From Hydrogenophaga sp. PAMC20947 (GTDB taxonomy: Bacteria > Pseudomonadota > Gammaproteobacteria > Burkholderiales > Burkholderiaceae_C), in contig NZ_CP039252.1 in assembly GCF_004795855.1 (NCBI RefSeq), positions 3,224,001-3,288,000 of the forward strand: DNA of 64,000 nt, given 5' to 3'. Positions 15,864 through 23,851 of the stretch are shown here, in pieces. A program made the position numbers and the translations under genes. Under the pieces are notes generated by a model. That model worked only from the letters and a program-made list of their open reading frames with translations. It had not been told where the DNA came from and did not search any database. Numbering within the stretch: the stretch's first letter is position 1; each line of letters starts with the position of its first letter.

Positions 15864-17116
15864 GCTCCCGCATTTCGCGTGCGATCGGATCCGCGCCCGC
15901 CAAACCGGTGCTGGCGGGCTTGACCGCCCTGGTATTGGCCGGTCATTGGTTTGCATTGGGCGGTCAGTTGCCAACCTGGTGGGGCGAGGGAAACAAATCG
16001 AGCGATCCGACATCGCTGTCCAACGCTGACACACCCGCTGCCGCAGCCCGGGCCGCCGGTCTTCCGCCTCCGCCCGCACCCGAGGCCCCTGCTGCTCAAG
16101 TGGCCATCAGCACGGTGCGCTGGATCGTGCCCGCGCCGCCGCCTGCACCACCAACACCCGCCCCTCCGCCACACAAAAAAGTGTCGAAGAAACCTGCGCC
16201 GCCGCCCGAGCCGCCTGAACCCGACGACACAGCGGCCGTCGAAGCCTTGATAGACGACACACCCACCTTCGAGCTGCCGGCCGAACCGATGCGGGGCCTA
16301 GAGGCGCTTGTGCCCACCGAGGTGAGCGAGCCAAGCGATGCCACCCCAGACCAACCCGCCCAGCCGTCCGAGCCCGGTGACAACACCACCGCGAAAGCGG
16401 CCCCCTCTGCGAGCGATGAAGCCAGCAGCGGCCCAGCCGCCGCCGCGCCACTGCCGCCCGCCCGACTGCCCCCCAGCGCCAACCTGAGCTACGGCGTGGC
16501 CGGCCAAATCAAGGGATTGAATTACCAGGCGGGAGGGGAACTGAGGTGGCGCCAAGACGGCTCCACCTACGAAGCCCGCCAGGAGGTGAGCGTCTTCCTC
16601 CTGGGCAGCATCGTCCAGACCAGTACCGGTCAGGTGAATGCCGCCGGGCTGGCGCCCGACCGGTTCAGCGACAAACGCCGCAAAGAAAAGTCGGCGGAGT
16701 TCGATCGCAAGACCCAGAGCATCCGGTACAGCAACAACGCCAGGGTCGACACGCTGCTGGCAGGCGCCCAGGATCAGGTCTCCATCAGCCTGCAGCTCGG
16801 CGGTTTGCTCAACGCCAACCCCCAATACACCGAGGGTCAGACACTGAGCCTGCCCGTCTCGGGTGCCAGCTCCACCGAAACCTGGAGCTTCGACATCGGC
16901 CCGGAAGCGACCCTGGATCTGCCGGCCGGACCCCTCCTCACACGGGTGCTCACGCGCCAGCCGCGGCACAAGGGCGACAAGACGGTCCAGATATGGCTGG
17001 CCCCCACACTGGAAAATTTGCCGGTGCGTATCAGAATCTCGGAATCCAACGGCGACTTCCTTGATCAGCTGCTGGACGAGATGCCCTCGCTCTCTGCGGG
17101 CACTCCGGCCTCCTGA
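15860..17116 (+). CDS. DUF3108-domain envelope protein
   Basis: 418-residue protein with one hydrophobic segment near the N terminus (about residues 18-34, A-G-L-T-A-L-V-L-A-G-H-W-F-A-L), then a very Pro/Ala-rich linker of about 170 residues that probably crosses the periplasm, as in TonB. Residues about 205-410 form a DUF3108-like beta-rich domain (Y-Q-A-G-G-E-L-R-W-R, then T-L-A-type G-S-I-V-Q-T-S-T-G-Q-V). Function unknown. ATGA overlap with the IclR gene suggests translational coupling. Nothing else of the locus hints at its job. Confidence 0.75.
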   Translation: MSSRISRAIGSAPAKPVLAGLTALVLAGHWFALGGQLPTWWGEGNKSSDPTSLSNADTPAAAARAAGLPPPPAPEAPAAQVAISTVRWIVPAPPPAPPTPAPPPHKKVSKKPAPPPEPPEPDDTAAVEALIDDTPTFELPAEPMRGLEALVPTEVSEPSDATPDQPAQPSEPGDNTTAKAAPSASDEASSGPAAAAPLPPARLPPSANLSYGVAGQIKGLNYQAGGELRWRQDGSTYEARQEVSVFLLGSIVQTSTGQVNAAGLAPDRFSDKRRKEKSAEFDRKTQSIRYSNNARVDTLLAGAQDQVSISLQLGGLLNANPQYTEGQTLSLPVSGASSTETWSFDIGPEATLDLPAGPLLTRVLTRQPRHKGDKTVQIWLAPTLENLPVRIRISESNGDFLDQLLDEMPSLSAGTPAS

Positions 17117-17296
17117 GCCCGGTGCCAACACACTTTGCCCTGGGCTTAAGGGCTGAAAAGTGCCCAAAAACACACGCATCTTGAAACTTCAGGCTTGCGC
17201 ACCATATAAATCTTCATCAGGCCTGCAGTTTGTACCGCGGTTGCCGATATAAAGACCATAGGACCAAGGGTTTCACTTCTACAAGGAATTTCCATC
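17117..17296. other. Spacer with likely promoter of the DUF3567 gene
   Basis: No gene seen. The stretch is AT-rich near 17200-17290 (ATATAAA at about 17204 and 17249), so a promoter for the gene at 17297 is likely. Its exact boxes are not clear. Confidence 0.3.
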
Positions 17297-17581
17297 ATGA
17301 ACATGCTTTACGATTCGGATGCCTTTGCCGTGATGCACATCCTCGCCAACGCCGTCGCGGAGGGCGAAGTGCCCACGCAGGCCGGCCCTCAAATCCCGCG
17401 CCACGGTTTTGAAATCGTGGACAAGCGCGTCGGAAAAGAGGTTTACCTCGATGGCTCCTGGGCCGAAATGTTCCAGATCCAGATCACAGCCTGGCAAGAG
17501 AACACCCCCTCGCAGGAAGAGGTGGAAGACACCCTGGAAGGCTACGCCACGCTGGCCCAAACGCCGATGGTGGTGCACTGA
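17297..17581 (+). CDS. DUF3567 (BTH_I0359-type) small protein
   Basis: 94-residue acidic protein (M-N-M-L-Y-D-S-D-A-F-A-V-M-H at the start, then P-R-H-G-F-E-I-V-D-K-R and G-K-E-V-Y-L-D-G-S-W-A-E-M-F). It matches the conserved Burkholderiales family DUF3567, whose structure is known from BTH_I0359 but whose function is not. A GGAA-type ribosome site lies 10 bases before the ATG. Transcription ends at the hairpin at 17704-17727 or in the repeat at 17624. Confidence 0.85.
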   Translation: MNMLYDSDAFAVMHILANAVAEGEVPTQAGPQIPRHGFEIVDKRVGKEVYLDGSWAEMFQIQITAWQENTPSQEEVEDTLEGYATLAQTPMVVH

Positions 17582-17623
17582 GGACTGGCCCGCCCCTGCG
17601 CCGGCCCGATGCTCGAGCCGCCA

Positions 17624-17675
17624 CCCCCTCAATGGGGCCGTGCTGTCGGCCCGGCAAAGCCGGTCCCGCGGCACG
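17624..17675. repeat. Structured intergenic repeat, copy 1
   Basis: Head CCCC-tcaat-GGGG (17625-17637), outer stem CGTGC/GCACG (17639-17643 with 17671-17675) and inner stem CCGGC-AAA-GCCGG (17651-17663). The same layout recurs at 38966, 40231 and 40324 with other base pairs in the outer stem. It lies downstream of the DUF3567 gene, just before a terminator hairpin. Confidence 0.7.
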
Positions 17676-17703
17676 CTGAAGCTGGAACCATCTCACACTA
17701 TGC

Positions 17704-17727
17704 GCCCGGCTCATGCCGGGCTTTTTT
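17704..17727 (+). terminator. Intrinsic terminator
   Basis: Perfect stem GCCCGGC (17704-17710) with GCCGGGC (17715-17721), loop TCAT, then six T residues (17722-17727). It ends plus-strand transcription from the DUF3567 gene and just overlaps the stop codon of the convergent AbrB-type gene; on the minus strand the sequence after the stem lacks a T-run. Confidence 0.85.
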
Positions 17728-18808
17728 ACGTCAGGCGTCGCCTGCTCCACCAGTGGTAAACCGGTTCCGCGAGGATCAACACGGCCACAAGGCGGCAAAC
17801 CTGGAATGCCGTGACCACCGGCACGCCCAGCTGCAACACCTTCGCTGTGATCGACATCTCTGCAATACCGCCCGGTGAAGTGCCCAGAATCATGGTGGCC
17901 GGGTGCAGGCCCGTCAACTGAGCCAATCCCCAGGCAAAGGCCGCGCACAGGCCCATCATCACCAGGCTCGCCACGCCAACCGACGCCAGCCAGCGAGGAG
18001 CCGTGTGAACAAAGGCCGGCGTGAACCGCACGCCCAGGCTCGCCCCGATCAGCAGCTGCGCACTTGCGCTCAGCCAGCCGGGTATCGCACTGAATTGCAC
18101 ATCGGCCAAGGTGAACAAGAGCGTGACCATCAAAGCCCCCATAAACCAGGGGTTGGCGCGCCCTAGACGCTGCATCACCAGCGCCCCCACCAGCGTCAGC
18201 AGGCCCAGCGACACCAAACCGACGGGATGTACTTCACGCACCCCCAGCGTGGACAAATCCAGTGGGGCCACACCCCAGATTTGCATGGCGAAAGGGATGG
18301 TGACCGTGACCAGCAATACCCGAAGGCTGTGGGCCGCGGCCACCAGATCGGTGCGCGCGCCCTGGCGCTCAGCGATCAAGGTCATCTCCGAGGCCCCCCC
18401 GATCGCCCCTGAGAAATAACTGGTGATGCGCAGCTGTTCCGCACTCACGCCGGCCAGGCGTCCCGCGTGCAACCGGCGCAGCCAGGCACCAAACCCCAGG
18501 CCCAGGCCCAGCGCCCAGATCACCCCCAACACCACGGCCCACCACAGGCCGGCAATCAGCGCACCGACCTCGGGCGTGAAATACAGCCCCAGCGCCGAGC
18601 CAATCACCCATTGGCCTGTGTTGCGCAGCGGTGTCCAGCTCTCGGTCGGCACACCCACCATGGACACCAGCGACACCACCACCAACGGCCCGATCATCCA
18701 GGGAATGGGCGTGTGCAACCCAACACACGCCAAGGCAGCGCCGAGCGCGATCAGCAAAGTGGACAGCACGCGCCACCATGACGCGGGGGGAGAAAAACGA
18801 ACCAACAT
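17726..18808 (-). CDS. AbrB-family membrane protein (putative transporter/ammonia monooxygenase-like)
   Basis: 360-residue membrane protein with about ten hydrophobic helices and two similar halves, each containing a pattern close to W-x-x-G-P-L-x-x-x-x-x-x-x-G. Key stretches: P-I-P-W-M-I-G-P-L-V-V-V (about 31-42), G-Q-W-V-I-G-S-A-L-G (about 65), then N-P-W-F-M-G-A-L (about 218) and S-A-Q-L-L-I-G-A-S-L-G (about 245). This is the duplicated AbrB domain found in E. coli AbrB and old ammonia monooxygenase annotations; the family is thought to export small molecules but the substrate is unknown. I start it at ATG 18808. Confidence 0.83.
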   Translation of the reverse strand: MLVRFSPPASWWRVLSTLLIALGAALACVGLHTPIPWMIGPLVVVSLVSMVGVPTESWTPLRNTGQWVIGSALGLYFTPEVGALIAGLWWAVVLGVIWALGLGLGFGAWLRRLHAGRLAGVSAEQLRITSYFSGAIGGASEMTLIAERQGARTDLVAAAHSLRVLLVTVTIPFAMQIWGVAPLDLSTLGVREVHPVGLVSLGLLTLVGALVMQRLGRANPWFMGALMVTLLFTLADVQFSAIPGWLSASAQLLIGASLGVRFTPAFVHTAPRWLASVGVASLVMMGLCAAFAWGLAQLTGLHPATMILGTSPGGIAEMSITAKVLQLGVPVVTAFQVCRLVAVLILAEPVYHWWSRRRLT

Positions 18809-18862
18809 GGGCGTAGGAATTGGCAAAGTGCCGGAGAAAGCTGAGCCGGGTAGTATCACCAG

Positions 18863-19660
18863 ATGCACTGTCGATTGGCTGTCACGCTCATCACGTCCCT
18901 GTCTCTGGCTGCCTGCAGCCTGTGGCAACAAACGGTCACGCCCACCGAGCTGCCGCCCGCCATGATCCTCTTGCTGGGTGAGCAACACGACGCCGATGCC
19001 CACCAAACCCTGCAGCGAAAGGTGGTCATCCAACTCGGGCGCGAGGGACGGCTCGAGGCCGTGGTACTGGAAATGGCGGAACAAGGCCGCGACACGCGCG
19101 GACTTCCCGCCCGCGCCACTGAGGCCTTGGTGCGCGAACGCCTGCAATGGGACGACGAGGCCTGGCCCTGGCGCCGCTACGGGCCGGTCGTGATGTCGGC
19201 CGTGCGGGCCGAGGTACCCGTGGTCGGTGGCAATTTGCCGCGCGCTGCCATGGTTGACGTCATGCGGGACCCTTCACGGGACGCCGCGCTGGACGACAAG
19301 GCCCGGGCCCGCCAGACCGAAGACATCCGGCTCAGCCACTGCGGACTGCTGCCCGAGTCTCAATTGCCCGGCATGGTGCGTATCCAGATCGCACGCGATC
19401 AGGCACTGGCCGGGACGGTCGCTGGCCTGGTGAAAACCGGCCACAGCGTGGTGCTGATCGCTGGCGCTCGGCATGTGGCGCGCGATCTGGGCGTTCCGCG
19501 CCACTGGCGCCCCGCGCTGCGGGCAGAGGCACACGTGGTGCTCATGCAGGCCGGCGGCGACACCACGGCGCCAGCCGAAGGGGCCGATGTGGTCTGGGCC
19601 ACACCCGCCCTCCCCGAAAAAGACCATTGCGCCGACCTGCGCGCCCGCTGGGCCCGCTGA
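18863..19660 (+). CDS. ChaN-like (DUF399) lipoprotein
   Basis: 265-residue lipoprotein. The signal ends in the lipobox L-S-L-A-A-C (cysteine at residue 18). L-L-L-G-E-Q-H-D-A-D-A-H (about residues 36-47) and G-A-R-H-V-A-R-D-L-G (about 203) are the conserved histidine motifs of the ChaN/DUF399 family; Campylobacter ChaR-type members bind heme as dimers. Outer-membrane anchoring is likely because residue +2 is Ser. The gene is divergent from the AbrB-type gene, separated by 54 bases, and convergent with the zinc-ribbon gene. Confidence 0.8.
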   Translation: MHCRLAVTLITSLSLAACSLWQQTVTPTELPPAMILLLGEQHDADAHQTLQRKVVIQLGREGRLEAVVLEMAEQGRDTRGLPARATEALVRERLQWDDEAWPWRRYGPVVMSAVRAEVPVVGGNLPRAAMVDVMRDPSRDAALDDKARARQTEDIRLSHCGLLPESQLPGMVRIQIARDQALAGTVAGLVKTGHSVVLIAGARHVARDLGVPRHWRPALRAEAHVVLMQAGGDTTAPAEGADVVWATPALPEKDHCADLRARWAR

Positions 19661-19689
19661 GTGCGCCCAGAAGCCTGGACAAGCCGCCG

Positions 19690-20757
19690 TCAGCGCCCTT
19701 CCAGCCAAAGCCAGGCCATACCCAGCAAGGCCACACCCAGCAGGGCCATACCGATCTTGACCCAGCTCTTGGGGTACTCACCCGCCACCTGTCCGGTGGC
19801 GCCATTGATCACCACCTGAAAATCGCGGGACCCGTATTGGTACCCCACCAGCCAGATGGGCAACAAGACATGCTTGAAAGTCTGGCCGTCGAACCGGGCA
19901 TCCACCTGCAGACTGCGGTGGGTGTCGGCATGGATGTCCTGCGCGCACATCTGACGAACAGCGCTCACCATGCGCTGACGCCCCTGCTCGGCCGCGCCGA
20001 CCAGATCCAGCTGGTAACGCTCCACTGTCCAGCCACTCAGGTAGCCGGGGTCATAGGGTTTGAGTCGATCGGTCGTGGTGGGAAACGGCTCGACCGCTTG
20101 CACCAAGTGGGGGTGGACGCCACGTGAACCGCACACCAGCGTGTCATCAAAAAAATGGTCGATCCGGCCCGACACCTGGCGCCAGCGGACCTCGCGTTTG
20201 TTCTGGCTGTTCTTGTAGTACGTGCCTGCCTCGGCGGTGTAGGCCGCGCTGACCTGCGCATCAAAGGTCCAGTACGGCAGGTAGACCCCGTGCAGCGTGT
20301 CGGTCAGCGCTTTCTGGTTGAGGTTGTTCGGCGCCCACCAGCGCGAGCCATACCACTGGCGCACGCGGTCGCGTGCGCCCGGCTCGTCCACAGCAAACGG
20401 CAACAGGGTCTCGGGCCGGATGATGTCGCCGGTTTCTTCAAACGGCACCAGCGCGGTCGAGCCACAAAAATCGCAGGCCTTGCCTTGCTGCACAGCCGAG
20501 AACACGCTGATGGCCTGGCAATGCCGGCACCGCACCGGGCGGCGATCGTCTTGCCAGCCACGTGCGCTGTCGGGCACCGCCTTGAGCGCGGCCACCAGAT
20601 CGTGCTCGACCACCTCACCGCCATCTTTCAACGTATAGGGCGATTCGGTGCCGCAATAGGCGCACACCAGCGCCTGCTTGGCAGGGTTCCACTGGGCTTC
20701 GCCCCCGCAGGCCGGACACGCCAGCTTTTGCTGCGCCGACAGCTCGCTCAGCTGCAT
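19690..20757 (-). CDS. Membrane-tailed zinc-ribbon protein
   Basis: 355 residues. Two zinc ribbons occupy the N terminus: CPAC and CAYC (about residues 14-36), then CRHC and CDFC (about 77-98). The middle has W-Y-G-S-R-W-W-A-P-N-N-L and a predicted beta-rich region, and a single hydrophobic helix closes the protein (about 333-351). Similar proteins are often called primosomal protein N'-like zinc-ribbon proteins but the helicase is absent, so that name should not be used. It is 7 bases downstream of the SPFH gene and was probably transcribed with it, as in other bacteria where a zinc-ribbon protein accompanies YdjI/SPFH proteins. Role unknown; a membrane-remodelling or stress complex is a guess. 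Confidence 0.72.
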   Translation of the reverse strand: MQLSELSAQQKLACPACGGEAQWNPAKQALVCAYCGTESPYTLKDGGEVVEHDLVAALKAVPDSARGWQDDRRPVRCRHCQAISVFSAVQQGKACDFCGSTALVPFEETGDIIRPETLLPFAVDEPGARDRVRQWYGSRWWAPNNLNQKALTDTLHGVYLPYWTFDAQVSAAYTAEAGTYYKNSQNKREVRWRQVSGRIDHFFDDTLVCGSRGVHPHLVQAVEPFPTTTDRLKPYDPGYLSGWTVERYQLDLVGAAEQGRQRMVSAVRQMCAQDIHADTHRSLQVDARFDGQTFKHVLLPIWLVGYQYGSRDFQVVINGATGQVAGEYPKSWVKIGMALLGVALLGMAWLWLEGR

Positions 20758-20764
20758 GGCGGGC

Positions 20765-21835
20765 TCAGCCTTTCAGGAACTCATCCAGCGCCGCATGTGG
20801 AATGCGCCACTGGCTGCCGATCTTGCGGCCCTTGAGCGTCCCGGCTTCCAGCTCCTGCATCACATCGGCCGGGGTCACCCCCAGGGTCTGCGCCACCTGC
20901 TCAGGCGTGAACACCGTCAAAGGCCCGGGCGCACCAGCGACCGGAGCCGCCCCGGGGACGAACCCCGGCTGTGCCTGCGGTTGTGCCCCTGCGCCGCCTT
21001 GCAACATCGCTTGACCCATGGACAACCCAGCGGCCATTTCCGCACCTATGCCGGCTGCGCCCGCCTTGCCTTCGGCCAGGGCATTGCCCATGTTGTACTT
21101 CACGTAGTCGTTGAGGTTGCCGATCGCCGTCATGGCACCACGCTTGTCAATGGCCTGCTCCAGCTCGGGCGGCACCGACACGTTTTCCAGCACGAATGCG
21201 GTGAGTTCCAGCCCGTACTTCTCACGCATCACGAAATTGAGCGGCTCCAGCAAAGCCGAGCCCAGTTCACCGTAGCGCGTGGCCACATCCAGAGCCGGCA
21301 CCTTGGCCGTGGCCAGGGCTTCGCTGAAGACGCTGACGATGCGCGAGCGCATCACGTCGTTGAACTCGTCCAGTCGGAAATGGTGGTCGGTGCCCGCGAT
21401 CTCTTTCAGGAACAGCACGGGGTTCACGATCTTGAAATCGTAGGTGCCGAAAGCGCGCATGCGGACCACGCCGAAGTCGGCGTCCCGCATCATCACCGGA
21501 TTGGACGTACCCCATTTGTTGCCCGTGAAGACCCGGGTGGTGACGTAGTAGACGTCGGCCTTGAAGGGCGTCTGAAACTTGTATTTCCAGCCCAGCAAAT
21601 CGCTGATGATGGGAATGTTTTCCGTCTTGAGCGTGTGTTTGCCCGGGCCCAGGGTGTCGGCGTACTGGCCCACATACACAAACTGCGCCACCTGCCCTTC
21701 GCGCACGATCAGCTGCGCCTCGTTCTTGATCTGCTTGTCGTCATCCGGGAAGCGGTAAGACAGCGTGTCGCGCGAATCGTCCACCCACTCGATGACGTCG
21801 ATGAACTGGCGGTTGATGAAATCCATGAGGGCCAT
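20765..21835 (-). CDS. SPFH-domain protein with C-terminal helix-turn-helix
   Basis: 356 residues. The first 250 or so form an SPFH/band-7-like, virion-core type domain (F-I-N-R-Q-F-I-D-V-I-E-W-V near the start, then Q-F-V-Y-V-G-Q-Y-A and G-K-H-T-L-K-T-E-N-I-P). A Gly/Ala/Pro/Gln-rich linker (about 255-305) follows, with G-A-G-A-Q-P-Q-A-Q-P-G. The last 45 residues (V-F-T-P-E-Q-V-A-Q-T-L-G-V, then G-R-K-I-G-S-Q-W-R-I-P) look like an excisionase/MerR-type DNA-binding helix-turn-helix. No membrane helix is seen. The start at 21835 follows a GGAG site. The next gene is the zinc-ribbon protein, and purU lies divergently. The HTH tail is the odd part, see findings. Confidence 0.8.
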   Translation of the reverse strand: MALMDFINRQFIDVIEWVDDSRDTLSYRFPDDDKQIKNEAQLIVREGQVAQFVYVGQYADTLGPGKHTLKTENIPIISDLLGWKYKFQTPFKADVYYVTTRVFTGNKWGTSNPVMMRDADFGVVRMRAFGTYDFKIVNPVLFLKEIAGTDHHFRLDEFNDVMRSRIVSVFSEALATAKVPALDVATRYGELGSALLEPLNFVMREKYGLELTAFVLENVSVPPELEQAIDKRGAMTAIGNLNDYVKYNMGNALAEGKAGAAGIGAEMAAGLSMGQAMLQGGAGAQPQAQPGFVPGAAPVAGAPGPLTVFTPEQVAQTLGVTPADVMQELEAGTLKGRKIGSQWRIPHAALDEFLKG

Positions 21836-21945
21836 GTGCTGCTCCAGAGGTTCAGGGAATAGGAGGGAGAAAACGGTCAGCGAGCATCGTACCAAGTTGG
21901 CTGCCACAACACATGACACCGGCAGCCTGCGACAATGCGCAGGCC

Positions 21946-22794
21946 ATGCAACACACCTACGTTCTTACCCTCTCCTGCCAGGACCGCCCTGGCATCGTGC
22001 ACGCTGTATCGGGCTTCCTGCTCGATCGCGGCGGCAACATCGAAGAAGCTGCGCAGTACAACGACCACGCCACCGGCCTGTTCTTCCTGCGCGTTCAATT
22101 CACCTGCAACCAGGTCACCGAGGACGATCTGCGCCTGGGCCTGAAGCTGTTTGCCGAGCCCTTTGCCATGCAATGGAGCCTGCATCCTCTGGCCGAACCG
22201 ATGAAGACCGTGATCTTCGTCAGCAAGGACGGCCACTGCCTCAACGACCTCATGTTCCGCTGGAAAAGCGGTTTGCTGAGGCTGGACATTCGCGCCATCG
22301 TGAGCAACCACCGGGATTTTTACCAGCTCGCTGCCGGCTACAACGTGCCGTTTCACCACATTCCGCTGACGGCAGCCACCAAAGCCCAAGGCGAGGCCAA
22401 GCAGCTGGAGATCATCCGCAGCGAAGGCGCTGAGCTCGTGGTGCTGGCGCGCTACATGCAAATTTTAAGCAACGACCTGTGCCGCGAACTCTCCGGCAAA
22501 GCCATCAACATCCACCACAGTTTTCTGCCCAGCTTCAAGGGCGCCAAGCCTTACCACCAGGCGCATGACCGTGGCGTGAAGCTCATCGGTGCCACCGCGC
22601 ACTACGTGACCGCCGATCTGGACGAAGGCCCCATCATTGAGCAAGATGTGGCCCGCGTGGACCACACCGATGGCGTGGAAGATCTGACGGCCTTGGGCCG
22701 CGACACCGAGGGCCAGGTGCTGGCACGCGCCGTCAAATGGCACAGCGAGCACCGGGTGCTGGTCAACGGTCACAAGACTGTGGTGTTCAAGTGA
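21946..22794 (+). CDS. purU: Formyltetrahydrofolate deformylase
   Basis: 282-residue PurU, which hydrolyses 10-formyl-tetrahydrofolate to tetrahydrofolate and formate, balancing one-carbon units and supplying formate for PurT. The ACT domain covers about residues 5-80 (T-L-S-C-Q-D-R-P-G-I-V-H). The formyltransferase fold follows, with S-N-H-R-D-F (about 119), the catalytic asparagine region I-N-I-H-H-S-F-L-P-S-F (about 186) and the H-Y-V-T-A-D-L-D-E-G-P-I-I-E-Q segment (about 218) with the active-site Asp. The usual length is about 280. The upstream in-frame ATG at 21913 adds unlikely residues, so 21946 is used. Confidence 0.95.
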   Translation: MQHTYVLTLSCQDRPGIVHAVSGFLLDRGGNIEEAAQYNDHATGLFFLRVQFTCNQVTEDDLRLGLKLFAEPFAMQWSLHPLAEPMKTVIFVSKDGHCLNDLMFRWKSGLLRLDIRAIVSNHRDFYQLAAGYNVPFHHIPLTAATKAQGEAKQLEIIRSEGAELVVLARYMQILSNDLCRELSGKAINIHHSFLPSFKGAKPYHQAHDRGVKLIGATAHYVTADLDEGPIIEQDVARVDHTDGVEDLTALGRDTEGQVLARAVKWHSEHRVLVNGHKTVVFK

Positions 22795-22811
22795 ACAGGG
22801 CGCCCCCAGGT

Positions 22812-22870
22812 GCAACCCCGCGGGTTGCCTCCCCCACTGGGGAGATACACGTCCGCTTGGGGCGGACGTG
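22812..22870. repeat. Pair of hairpins between purU and a LysR gene
   Basis: GCAACCC (22812-22818) pairs with GGGTTGC (22822-22828). After a CCCC-act-GGGG block, CACGTCCGC (22848-22856) pairs perfectly with GCGGACGTG (22862-22870). There is no T-run, so these are not standard terminators. The CCCC/GGGG head resembles the repeats at 17624 and 38966. Confidence 0.55.
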
Positions 22871-22921
22871 CGCATCGCGCCTGGGTCGGACCACCGCTCT
22901 CGGTGCCCTTGAGGTGTCGAC

Positions 22922-23791
22922 ATGACGGTCCGCATTCCGCCCATCCAGTGCCTGCTGACTTTTGAGGCGCTCGCCCGCTTGCGCAGCGTCACCCAAACCA
23001 GCGAGGAGCTGTGTGTCACGCCCAGTGCCGTGAGCCACCGCATCAAACAACTGGAACAGATTCTGGGCACCAAGTTGTTCGGCCGGGCAGATTTTTCACT
23101 CACCACCGAGGGCTGCGAATACCTGGCGCATGTGCGGGAAGGCCTGGCCACGCTGCAGAAATTTCCCAGTCACGCGGCCACGCCGGGCCGCCGCAAGCTG
23201 CGTCTGGCGGTCACCCCCACTTTTGCGCGCTCCATCCTGCTGCCACGCCTCAAACAGTTCAGCGAGGCTTACCCCGAGATTGACATCACGCTCCAGGTCA
23301 GCATTCCCCTGCTTGATGTCGTCGCCGAAGACGCCGACCTGATGATCCGCTTTGGAACTGGTCGCTATGCGGATGTGGAGCACGTCTGCCTGATGAAAGA
23401 CGACGTCACGCCGCTGGCGTCACCCGCCTTTGCCAGGGAAAACGGGCCGTTCGAAACCCCCGAAGACCTGGAGGGCGTGCCGCTGCTGCGCAGCCCGCTG
23501 GAGCCGTGGCGCACCTGGTTTGCGGCCCACGATCTGGACTGGCCGGAGCCGGTAGAAGGCTCACAGTTCAACGACGTAGGGCTGATGTGCGACGGCGCGG
23601 CCGCCGGCATGGGCGTGGCACTGGTGCGATTGAAGCTCGCAGCGCCCTGGCTCGAGCATGGAACCCTGGTACCCCTGTATGAACGCCATGTGCCCAGCCC
23701 GCATGCCCACTACCTGTGCTGGCGCACCGGCACCATGGACCGCTGGGAGTGCGCCGCCTTCTCAGAGTGGCTGAAGAAGTCGATCGCCTGA
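22922..23791 (+). CDS. LysR-family regulator, GcvA-like
   Basis: 289 residues. The N-terminal helix-turn-helix is clear: L-L-T-F-E-A-L-A-R-L-R-S-V-T-Q-T-S-E-E-L (about residues 12-30), with T-P-S-A-V-S-H-R-I-K-Q-L-E (about 36-48) as recognition helix. The effector domain follows from about residue 90 (L-R-L-A-V-T-P-T-F, then D-A-D-L-M-I-R-F-G). The sequence resembles GcvA- and DsdC-type regulators. No divergent target gene is visible; purU is upstream on the same strand 127 bases away, and the Hsp20 gene is convergent. Its target probably lies elsewhere. Confidence 0.92.
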   Translation: MTVRIPPIQCLLTFEALARLRSVTQTSEELCVTPSAVSHRIKQLEQILGTKLFGRADFSLTTEGCEYLAHVREGLATLQKFPSHAATPGRRKLRLAVTPTFARSILLPRLKQFSEAYPEIDITLQVSIPLLDVVAEDADLMIRFGTGRYADVEHVCLMKDDVTPLASPAFARENGPFETPEDLEGVPLLRSPLEPWRTWFAAHDLDWPEPVEGSQFNDVGLMCDGAAAGMGVALVRLKLAAPWLEHGTLVPLYERHVPSPHAHYLCWRTGTMDRWECAAFSEWLKKSIA

Positions 23792-23801
23792 ACGGCGTCA
23801 A

Positions 23802-23821
23802 GCGGGGCCCAACGGCCCCGC
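23802..23821 (+). terminator. Hairpin after the LysR gene
   Basis: GCGGGGCC (23802-23809) pairs perfectly with GGCCCCGC (23814-23821) over CAAC, followed by AATCGTTT. The T-run is weak, so efficiency is doubtful. It lies between the LysR stop and the end of the convergent Hsp20 gene. Confidence 0.55.
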
Positions 23822-23851
23822 AATCGTTTGGGTTGACGCGCCAACAACCGG

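Noticed and set aside
19717..19757. Short direct repeat (GGCCATACCCAGCA-like) in the zinc-ribbon gene
   Set aside because: It encodes the Leu/Gly/Ala-rich membrane helix and follows from codon composition.
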